64,000 nucleotides of DNA from CAZKWG01 sp964615375 (GTDB lineage: Bacteria; Myxococcota_A; UBA796; CAZKWG01). A model generated the notes under the pieces. The model ran no database searches, was not told where the DNA came from, and was given only the letters and a program-made list of their open reading frames with translations. This document shows, in pieces, positions 36,667-43,440 of the stretch. Position numbers and translations under genes: made by a program. Numbering within the stretch: position 1 is the first letter of the stretch; each line of letters starts with the position of its first letter. The DNA lies in contig CAZTOW010000003.1 in the NCBI GenBank assembly GCA_964615375.1, forward strand, positions 62,001 through 126,000, in the 5' to 3' direction.

Positions 36667-36796
36667 ACTTCACCCCCAGCTTCTGGACCAGCTTCACGAC
36701 GTCGAGCTGCATGTTCACGCCGAGCCAGCCGGGAGGCAGGGCGCGGCTCGCGCCGGTGGTGAAGCCGGGGAGGACTTGAGTGACAGGGCTGGTCAT
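36656..36796 (-). CDS. 46-residue peptide coupled to propeller lipoprotein
   Basis: A 46-codon frame starts with an ATG that overlaps the TGA of the upstream lipoprotein gene (ATGA) and has GGAG about six bases away. The peptide begins MTSPVTQVLPGFTTGASRAL and ends LDVVKLVQKLGVKFNP, with an amphipathic C-terminal helix-like stretch. It has no signal and no recognised domain. Coupling and a fitting ribosome site support a real small protein; it overlaps the convergent upstream paralogue by 11 bases. Confidence 0.5.
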   Translation of the reverse strand: MTSPVTQVLPGFTTGASRALPPGWLGVNMQLDVVKLVQKLGVKFNP

Positions 36797-38238
36797 GGGC
36801 AACTCCAGGTCCAGGGGCCGCGCTCCACGCCTCGGGAGCCGATGGCCGAAGCCACCAGCACGCAGCCGTCGCGGGTGGGGCCGCTGGCGACGCGCTCGAG
36901 CACGGTGGTCGTCCGGCCGTGGACCCGCACGGCGCGGTCGTCCTCCAGGTAGACCAGGCCGGTCCCCAGGCTGGAGGGGCTCGCGCCCTGGGGCAGCGGC
37001 ACGGGCCAGCTCTCGCCGGTGCGGAGGTCCCAGGCGCTCACCGCCTCGCCGCGGGTGACGAGGACCAGACCCTCGGCCGTGGGCTCCCCGATCTGGTCGG
37101 CTGGCGGGCCCTCGGTGATGGTCCCGCGCTGCGTGTCCAGGCGTCGGGCCTTCCCGCCCTCCTTCTCCGGCGGCAGCAGGAGCGCGCCCTCGGTCGGGGC
37201 GAGCCTCAGGCCCTCGAGGGCGCCGGGCGGGAGGCCGAGCGCCACGGGATCCCTGCCCGGAGACCACAGCCGCGTCTGCTCCCCGCAGACCAGGGCCACC
37301 GCCTCCAGCTCCGGCCAGCCCAGCGCCGCCTGGCATCCCTCGGGCAGGGGCACCGCCGCGCCGTCCGCGTCCAGCAGCGCGCCCCCGAGGATCATCCGCC
37401 CGCCGCCCGCCTCCTGCGGGAAGCCGGCCAGCTCGCGCTGCCCCGTCGCCGTGACCAGGGAGGGCGCGAAGGCGGGCCCGCCCCAGCCGTAGAAGCCGTA
37501 GCTCATGGAGAAGCGCATGCACCAGCGGCAGGCGCAGGAGGTGTTCTGCGCGGGGAAGGCCAGATCGTCCTCCTTGACCTCGCCGCTCACCAGGAGGGCT
37601 GTCGCGCCGAGCCCGTCCGCCCGCGGCCAGGCCCGCCAGAGCCGCCCCTGCACCGGCAGCACGCGCGTCCCGCCGCCCGCGAGATCCCGCATCACCACGC
37701 CCTGCGCCGAGACGTAGGCCACCCCCCGGCCCAGCGCGTCGAAGCTGGCGGTGCGCGGCTCCAGGCAGCGGTTGTGATCCTGGGCCATGTCCGCGGGGGG
37801 GCCGCCCTCGTCCAGGACGGACCAGCTCCCGGTCTCCCCGTCCACCAGCCAGGCGGTGTCCTGGATGATCACGACCAGCCAGCGCCCGTCGGGCGAGCTG
37901 CCCACCAGATCGTCCACCTCGCGCTCGGTATCGTTGACCGCGTCGATCACCACGAGCTCGGCGCCCATGGCCTCCTCGCCGTGGTGGCCGTAGAACTCCG
38001 GGCCTCCCCTGCCCTCGGCCTGGGGGAAGCGCCCGAGCACGGCGGTCCGGCCGCGCGGGCTCACGCGGATCACGAAGCCCCAGCGGTCCCCGCCGATCTG
38101 CTCGCCCTGGAGCTCAAGGTCAGGGAGGGGCTCGGCGGTGGGCGCGGGGCTCCCCGGCGACGCGGGGGCGACGGGCGCGGGCGCCGCGACCTCGGGGGCG
38201 CGGTGCGCGCAGGCCATGAGGACAATCATGCTCAACAT
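36793..38238 (-). CDS. lipoprotein, predicted beta-propeller
   Basis: 481 residues starting MLSMIVLMACAHRAPEVAAP, with lipobox LMAC (Cys10) and CAGGAG five bases before the ATG. After a Pro/Ala linker come repeated strand-rich units with Asp/Gly turns (VGSSPDGRWLVVIIQDTAWL; TGESWPVPLPQG), typical of WD40/YVTN-like propellers. A cluster of Cys (SCACRWC) interrupts the middle. It likely sits on a membrane surface as a binding scaffold. Function is unknown; the tiny frame downstream is coupled to it. Confidence 0.72.
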   Translation of the reverse strand: MLSMIVLMACAHRAPEVAAPAPVAPASPGSPAPTAEPLPDLELQGEQIGGDRWGFVIRVSPRGRTAVLGRFPQAEGRGGPEFYGHHGEEAMGAELVVIDAVNDTEREVDDLVGSSPDGRWLVVIIQDTAWLVDGETGSWSVLDEGGPPADMAQDHNRCLEPRTASFDALGRGVAYVSAQGVVMRDLAGGGTRVLPVQGRLWRAWPRADGLGATALLVSGEVKEDDLAFPAQNTSCACRWCMRFSMSYGFYGWGGPAFAPSLVTATGQRELAGFPQEAGGGRMILGGALLDADGAAVPLPEGCQAALGWPELEAVALVCGEQTRLWSPGRDPVALGLPPGALEGLRLAPTEGALLLPPEKEGGKARRLDTQRGTITEGPPADQIGEPTAEGLVLVTRGEAVSAWDLRTGESWPVPLPQGASPSSLGTGLVYLEDDRAVRVHGRTTTVLERVASGPTRDGCVLVASAIGSRGVERGPWTWSCP

Positions 38239-38268
38239 GGGCGCTCCTGGGATGTGTGCAATAGTGCA

Positions 38269-38766
38269 CTAGTCCTGTTCGATAATCTCCACGGTCGAGG
38301 TCGCCAGGACGTGGCTCGCGTCGTCCCACTGCGCCTCCAGCGTGTACGAGCCCGGCACCAGCGCGCCGTTCTCGGGGGCGACCTCCGTGAGCGTCTCGCC
38401 CACCTCCAGGTCCACCCGCCGCTGCTGGGTGCCGCAGTCCGACTGGTCGTAGCGGAAGGTCTCGGCCCCGGCGCTGTCGCGGATCACCCAGGAGCTCACG
38501 TCGCAGTCGCTCTCGAAGATGGTCCCGACCTCGGTCTCGCAGGGGTTGGTGAGCGTGGACACCATGGTCAGGAGCTGCGAGGCGCAGCCCGTACAGACCT
38601 CGCCGCTGGCGGTCTGCAGCCAGACCTCGCCCGCGAGATCGTAGCCGTTGCAGCTCTCGTCCGCCCGCGGGACGTCCCCGTCTTCGCTGGTGTCGGCGAG
38701 CTCCTCCTCCATCCCCGTCTCCCAGCCTTTGTCGCCCGAGCAGGCGATGATCGCGATCAGCAGCAT
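38269..38766 (-). CDS. small lipoprotein, unknown
   Basis: 165 residues from the ATG at 38766 (GGGAGGG seven bases upstream), MLLIAIIACSGDKGWETGME. A nine-residue signal with Cys9 is followed by an acidic linker, then a Cys-containing beta-rich domain that ends SYTLEAQWDDASHVLATSTV. The longer frame to 38793 puts an implausible head before the signal. A short hairpin follows the stop. No family was recognised. Confidence 0.7.
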   Translation of the reverse strand: MLLIAIIACSGDKGWETGMEEELADTSEDGDVPRADESCNGYDLAGEVWLQTASGEVCTGCASQLLTMVSTLTNPCETEVGTIFESDCDVSSWVIRDSAGAETFRYDQSDCGTQQRRVDLEVGETLTEVAPENGALVPGSYTLEAQWDDASHVLATSTVEIIEQD

Positions 38767-38822
38767 GCGGGTGCCCTCCCTCGGGGGTACCATAGCCTTG
38801 GCGCGGGCGATCGGGGGAGCTC

Positions 38823-39218
38823 ATGCGGTTCAGCACAAGGTTGCCGACAACGATCTTCTGTCTCGGGTTCCTGGCCGCCTGCATCGGCGGGGAGGATGGC
38901 CCCAAGGAGTCCGGGGAGAGCGGCGGGGAGCGCACCTGCGAGGTGATCCTCGCCGAGTTCGAGGCGGAGACGACCGCCATCCGGTCCTGCACCTCTGCCG
39001 ACGAGTGCGGGCAGGAGCTCACCGGGACGAGCTGCGGCTGCACGCGGAACTGGGTCGCGCGCACGGACGCCGACACCACGACCTTCTACGCGCTCATCGC
39101 GGAGAGCAACGCGCTCTCGTGTGATCTGTCGCTGGGCAGCACCTGCGACTGCCCGGAGGCCGACGGCTACGCCTGCGTGGACGACGTCTGCACCTGGAAC
39201 TACGTCTCGGGGATGTAG
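38823..39218 (+). CDS. Cys-rich lipoprotein, unknown
   Basis: 131 residues with a normal-length signal MRFSTRLPTTIFCLGFLAAC (lipobox LAAC). The mature part has about ten cysteines in pairs (SCTSADEC, TSCGC, STCDC), suggesting several disulphides in a small secreted domain of the kind common in myxobacterial lipoproteins. It overlaps the convergent B3/B4 gene by 19 bases. Confidence 0.72.
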   Translation: MRFSTRLPTTIFCLGFLAACIGGEDGPKESGESGGERTCEVILAEFEAETTAIRSCTSADECGQELTGTSCGCTRNWVARTDADTTTFYALIAESNALSCDLSLGSTCDCPEADGYACVDDVCTWNYVSGM

Positions 39219-39832
39219 TCCACCTGCGCGCCGAGGCCCAGGAGCAGGTCCCGGTACCAGCCGCGGGCCTGCGCCGCGCGGCCCGGCAGCGCGGTGGTCC
39301 CCCAGATCACGGTGAGCGTGCGCGTCGTGCCCTCGTGGGTCTTGGTGCGCTGGCTGTCCTTGACCGGGCCCGCGCAGGGCCCGTCCGCGTCCCACAGCGA
39401 GACGAGCCCGCCCACGTCGATGACCTGGCCCGTGGGGTTGAAGACGTACTCCGTGCCCTTCGGGCAGACGGCGAGGCGGAAGGGCGCGCGCGCCAGGTCC
39501 AGATCGACCACGCTGATGGGCAGCCCGCTGTGCAGGCTCACGGCGTTGCAGATGTCCACGGCGGCGTTGATGCTGCCGAGCCGTCCCTCCTCCACCGCGC
39601 GGATGAGGTACTCGCTGGCCGGCTTCGAGCGCCCGGTCGGCTTGAAGCCCCCGTGGCGCAGCAGGTCGCGCACCGCCCCGCGCACGTCCTCGCCTGAGCG
39701 CATCGGCGCCTCCGCCCCCGGGCTCAGCAGGGCCAGCACCGACTCCGGCGAGGGCAGCGCGCCCATCGGGATGGGGAAGGTGGTGAGGAAGGCGCGGGCG
39801 TCCAGCAGCGGGTGGGGGTCGATGGTCAGCAT
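39200..39832 (-). CDS. B3/B4 tRNA-binding-domain protein
   Basis: 210 residues resembling the stand-alone B3/B4 domain family, related to the domain of the phenylalanyl-tRNA synthetase beta chain that recognises or edits. The typical blocks are VRDLLRHGGFKPTGRSKPAS and INAAVDICNAVSLHSGLPIS, followed by VVDLDLARAP. Stand-alone members are thought to act on tRNA or aminoacyl-tRNA, but this is not established for this one. It is divergent from the PEBP-family gene. Confidence 0.8.
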   Translation of the reverse strand: MLTIDPHPLLDARAFLTTFPIPMGALPSPESVLALLSPGAEAPMRSGEDVRGAVRDLLRHGGFKPTGRSKPASEYLIRAVEEGRLGSINAAVDICNAVSLHSGLPISVVDLDLARAPFRLAVCPKGTEYVFNPTGQVIDVGGLVSLWDADGPCAGPVKDSQRTKTHEGTTRTLTVIWGTTALPGRAAQARGWYRDLLLGLGAQVDYIPET

Positions 39833-39882
39833 CCGGGCGTTTTATCGCGCGAGCGGCTATGTTGCCGCTGCTGGAGGCCCTC

Positions 39883-40353
39883 ATGCTGACCCTGCGCAGC
39901 CCCTCCTTCCCTCACGGGGGCGCCATCCCCCGCAAGCACACCTGTCAGGACGCCGACGCCTCGCCGGAGCTCATCTTCGGCGGCGTGCCCGCGGGCACCC
40001 GCTCGCTGGCGCTCATCGTGGACGACCCCGACGCCCCCGACCCCGTCCGCCCGCTGCGGACCTGGGTCCACTGGGTCCTGTACGACCTGCCGCCCGACTG
40101 CGGCGGGCTCCCCGAGAGCGTGGTCCCCATCCGCCTCCCGCCGGGCACCCGCGCCGGCCGCAACGACTGGCGGCGCACCACCTGGGGTGGACCCTGCCCG
40201 CCGCGCGGGCGCCACCGCTACTTCTTCAAGCTCTACGCGCTCGACGCCACGCTGGGCGACCTGGGCGAGCCGGACGCCGGGACCCTCGCGCGCGCGATGG
40301 AGGGGCACGTGCTCGCGCGCGCCGAGCTGATGGGGACCTACGAGAAGGGGTAG
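39883..40353 (+). CDS. YbhB/YbcL-type PEBP-family protein
   Basis: 156 residues from the ATG at 39883 (GGAGG five bases upstream; an ATG at 39859 is also possible). Phosphatidylethanolamine-binding-protein motifs are clear: DDPDAPD, TWVHWVLYDLP, RNDWRRTTWGGPCPPRGRHR and YFFKLYALD. Bacterial members have no settled physiological role. No signal peptide, so cytoplasmic. Confidence 0.9.
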   Translation: MLTLRSPSFPHGGAIPRKHTCQDADASPELIFGGVPAGTRSLALIVDDPDAPDPVRPLRTWVHWVLYDLPPDCGGLPESVVPIRLPPGTRAGRNDWRRTTWGGPCPPRGRHRYFFKLYALDATLGDLGEPDAGTLARAMEGHVLARAELMGTYEKG

Positions 40354-40427
40354 CTCGGGACGGGCTCGGACCGCCTCGGCCCGGGACAGGAAGACCTGTT
40401 CAGGGTGAGATCTGATAGAGTCGGGGC

Positions 40428-40997
40428 ATGGACCGACGCCTCGCTACCCAGGTCGAGATCGAGACCCTCCACGAGATCCTGCCCGAGCTGGACTACTACC
40501 GGCTCCTGCAGGTCGAGCCGGACTGCGCGCCCGACGCCGTGGATCCCGCCTTCCGCCGCGAGAGCCGGCGCCTGCACCCGGATCGCTTCGCCTCCTTCGA
40601 CGCGCCCACGCGCGAGCGGGCCAACGACATCTTCCGGGCCGTGGGCGAGGCTCACCGCGTGCTGAAGGAGCCCGAGAGCCGCACGCGCTACGACCAGGAG
40701 CGCTCGGGCGGGGCGCGCCGGGTCAGCTCGGAGGGGCTCGCCGCCGCCGCCAAGGAGCGCGTGGTCGCCGCCGACCCCTCGCAGGCCGCCACCAACCCCA
40801 AGGCCGAGAAGTACTGGAAGATGGCGCTCCAGAACTGGAGCGAGGGCAACTACAAGGGCTGCGTGCTGCAGATCCAGCTCGCCCTCTCCTTCGAGCCCGG
40901 CAACCCCGTCTTCCTGGAGTGGATGGAGAAGGCTCGGGCCGCCGCCGACGAGAAAGCCAAGAAGAACGAGAATCCCTACAAGATTCGCTTGAGCTAG
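40428..40997 (+). CDS. J-domain protein with C-terminal TPR-like helices
   Basis: 189 residues. A J domain (residues about 20-90) has DYYRLLQVEPDCAPDAV and the key HPD in RLHPDRFASF, so it can stimulate an Hsp70 ATPase. After a linker, AEKYWKMALQNWSEGNYKGC looks like a TPR-type helix pair. No zinc-finger or C-terminal DnaJ domains are present, so it is a specialised co-chaperone rather than DnaJ. Followed by the MopE/lectin gene 47 bases on. Confidence 0.85.
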   Translation: MDRRLATQVEIETLHEILPELDYYRLLQVEPDCAPDAVDPAFRRESRRLHPDRFASFDAPTRERANDIFRAVGEAHRVLKEPESRTRYDQERSGGARRVSSEGLAAAAKERVVAADPSQAATNPKAEKYWKMALQNWSEGNYKGCVLQIQLALSFEPGNPVFLEWMEKARAAADEKAKKNENPYKIRLS

Positions 40998-41044
40998 TCT
41001 CAGAGCGTCCTCCCTCGGCTATTCTAGGAAGGAGGGCCGACAGG

Positions 41045-42694
41045 ATGTTCAGGTCACTTCTCCTCACGCTCGCGCTCGTCGCCTGCACCTCGAAGCCGGG
41101 CTCCGATGGCGCGGAGGACACGGCTGAGGACAGCGCCGACGACAGCGGGACCCCGCGCGTGCCCGACGCCGACCGCGACGGCTATGACGCCGACGAGGAC
41201 TGCGACGAGGGCGACCCGAGCGTGAACCCCGGCGCGGCGGAGCGCTGCGACGGGCTCGACCAGGACTGCGACGGCCAGGTGGACGACGACGTGCTCAGCG
41301 TCTGGTACCAGGACGCCGACGGGGACGGCTACGGCGACGCCGCCGTCACCACCGACGACTGCGATCCCGGCGAGGGCTACGTCGCCAACGCCGAGGACTG
41401 CGACGACGGCGCGGGCAGCGTCCACCCGAACGCCGACGAGCTCTGCAACGACCTCGACGACGACTGTGACGGCGTGGCGGACGACGACGCCACCGACCTC
41501 GGGACCTGGTACCAGGACGCCGACGGGGACGGCTACGGCGACGAGGGCACCGCCACCCAGACCTGTGATCCCGCCGTCGGCATGGTCGCCGCGGGCGGGG
41601 ACTGTGACGACGCCGACGGGGGCGTGAGCCCCGAGGCCGAGGAGAGCTGCGACGGGGTGGACCAGGACTGCGACGGCGACATCGACGACAACCCCGCCGA
41701 TCCCGCCACCTGGTACGCCGACTATGACGGCGACGGCTTCGGGGACCTGAGCGTGGAGACCTGGGACTGCGCCGCACCCGACGGCTTCGTGGGCGACGCC
41801 ACCGACTGCGACGACACCGACGCGGGCGTGAACCCCGACGCCGAGGAGGTCTGCGACGAGGTGGACCAGGACTGCGACGGGGTCGCCGACGACGCCGCCA
41901 GCGATCTCGACCTCTTCTACGCCGACAGCGACGGGGACGGCTACGGCGACGCCGACGCCTGGACCTGGGCGTGTACGGCGCCGGACGGCTACGTGGACGA
42001 CGCCACCGACTGTGACGACGGCGACGACGGCGTCTACCCGAGCGCGACCGAGACCTGCGACGACGTCGACGAGGACTGCGACGGGACGGCGGACGAGGGC
42101 GCCGTGGACATGAGCACCTGGTACGCCGACGGCGACCGGGACAACTACGGCGACGCGCTCACCAGCGTGAGCGCCTGCGACAAGCCCTCCGGCTATGTCT
42201 CCAACTCCACGGACTGCGACGACAGCGACGACGACATCTGGCCCGGCGCGCCCGAGGACTGCGACGGCCTCGACCAGAGCTGCGACGACGTCGTGGACGA
42301 CGACGCCGACTGCCCCTGCGACATGGACTGGTACGGCGACCACGCCTACATGTTCTGCGACAGCAAGGCGAAGTGGACGTCTGCGCAGAGCAAGTGCGAG
42401 GACCGCGGCTACCATCTGCTCACCATCGACGACAGCGCCGAGAACACCTGGGCCATCGACACCGCTGCCAGCGTCTCGACGCGGAGCTACTGGTGGATGG
42501 GCTACAACGATCGCACCGCGGAGGGCACCTGGGCCTGGGAGGACGGGTCCACCTCCACCTACACCAACTGGCACACGGGCGAGCCCAACGACAGCAGCGG
42601 CGAGGACTGCGGGCAGCTCTACCGCTGGTCGGACTACACCTGGAACGACGCCGAGTGCAATGACGACTACTACTACGTGTGTGAGTCGTACTGA
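41045..42694 (+). CDS. MopE-repeat and C-type lectin lipoprotein
   Basis: 549 residues starting MFRSLLLTLALVACTSKPGS (lipobox LVAC, Cys14), followed by a Glu/Asp/Thr linker. Residues about 40-420 are six MopE-type repeats of about 65 residues, each with DCDD..D.....P.A.E.CDG.DQDCDG and, between units, WYQDADGDGYGD-like Ca-binding loops. The last 120 residues form a C-type lectin domain with the sugar motif EPN (GEPNDSSGEDC), WND (TWNDAECND) and a final YYYVCESY. It should be a rigid, calcium-loaded surface stalk carrying a carbohydrate-binding head. The ATG at 41045 is set by the signal and GGAGGG upstream. Confidence 0.88.
   Translation: MFRSLLLTLALVACTSKPGSDGAEDTAEDSADDSGTPRVPDADRDGYDADEDCDEGDPSVNPGAAERCDGLDQDCDGQVDDDVLSVWYQDADGDGYGDAAVTTDDCDPGEGYVANAEDCDDGAGSVHPNADELCNDLDDDCDGVADDDATDLGTWYQDADGDGYGDEGTATQTCDPAVGMVAAGGDCDDADGGVSPEAEESCDGVDQDCDGDIDDNPADPATWYADYDGDGFGDLSVETWDCAAPDGFVGDATDCDDTDAGVNPDAEEVCDEVDQDCDGVADDAASDLDLFYADSDGDGYGDADAWTWACTAPDGYVDDATDCDDGDDGVYPSATETCDDVDEDCDGTADEGAVDMSTWYADGDRDNYGDALTSVSACDKPSGYVSNSTDCDDSDDDIWPGAPEDCDGLDQSCDDVVDDDADCPCDMDWYGDHAYMFCDSKAKWTSAQSKCEDRGYHLLTIDDSAENTWAIDTAASVSTRSYWWMGYNDRTAEGTWAWEDGSTSTYTNWHTGEPNDSSGEDCGQLYRWSDYTWNDAECNDDYYYVCESY
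41165..42315 (+). repeat. six tandem MopE-type coding repeats
   Basis: The DNA repeats with a period near 200 bp, recognisable by TGCGACGG and GACGGGGACGGCTACGGCGA-like segments. Units start near 41196, 41394, 41598, 41802, 42006 and 42210. They encode the MopE units of the lectin lipoprotein and could allow copy-number change by recombination. Confidence 0.8.
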
Positions 42695-42704
42695 AGGGTG
42701 GGAG

Positions 42705-43440
42705 TCAGAGTGAAGGCGAGCCGCGGGGGGTCAGGACGTCTCTACGTCTGGCGGGATCGGCGGGGACCACCTCGAGGGTGGCCAGAGGGTTTGCGGAGAC
42801 CACCGGGCACCTGCCGGCCGGGACGGAGGTCCGAGGCGTCTGGTCCGCCGCGGAGGTCGGGGCGAAGCCGAGCGCGAAGTCGAACGCGGGATCGAGCGTG
42901 AGGCCGGACGCGGCCTGGCGCGTAAAGTGATGCATGAGCTCCGCGCAGAGCTCGAGCGCGTAGTCGCGCGTGAGGTCGAGCGCGGCACGGGGCGTTGGAG
43001 GAGCAGATCCCTCGGCCCGGCGCGGATCGGGGCCGGCGGGGGGATCGCGGGCGTCCTGACCCAGGAGCTGCCTTCGGGTCATCACCGCGATCGGACCGGG
43101 GCCCGAGCCCAGGCGCGCGAGCCTCAGGCTCACCCGCCCGACACAAGCGGAGCGCGCCAGCAACGAGAGGGCCAGCGCGCGGGAGCCCGCCGTCCAGCCT
43201 GTCTGCAGGGTCGCCAGCGCCCGCCAGAGCGCGAGCTCGGGCGCCATCGCGCGCGCCCAGCCCAACATCGCCCCCGGACCGATCTGCTCGGCGGCCTGTC
43301 GCCCCCGCTCGTCTGTGGGCCAGAGCTCCAGCAGCGCGTAGAGATCCTCCGCGTCGTTCCTGGGCTTCGATGTGAGGGTCGTGGAGGCGGTGTTCTGCCC
43401 CGGCTTCGGACTCACCCGCAGCTCCGGGCCCGGCCGCCGC
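42705..43440 (-). pseudogene. fragment homologous to NACHT C-terminal region (cassette)
   Basis: Downstream of the NACHT gene the minus strand keeps an open frame that ends at 42705. From about 43337 leftwards it encodes LLELWPTDERGRQAAEQIGP, GAMLGWARAMAPELALWRAL and QTGWTAGSRALALSLLARSA. This matches the NACHT protein from residue 1077 (LLELWPIDDWGSWAAAELSP, GALLSWARTLSPRLAFWYCL, TGWACGASTFTLTLLLR), roughly 45 % identical over the first 60 residues by eye, and more weakly on to about 42860. It has no convincing start or ribosome site. The part of this frame right of 43440 is only a shadow of the NACHT gene. It is a truncated paralogue, an ancestral 3' end displaced by domain exchange, or a silent donor cassette. 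Confidence 0.7.

Noticed and set aside
38258..38271. GTGCA/TGCAC hairpin after a lipoprotein stop as terminator
   Set aside because: The five-base stem is too weak and lacks a U tract on the relevant strand.
41165..42315. Periodic repeats as a CRISPR array
   Set aside because: The 200-bp period is coding, in frame, and imperfect; there are no short identical repeats with unique spacers.
41054..42574. 506-codon Val/Gly-rich frame opposite the MopE gene
   Set aside because: It is the antisense of the Asp codons (GAC gives GTC) of the MopE repeats, not a gene.
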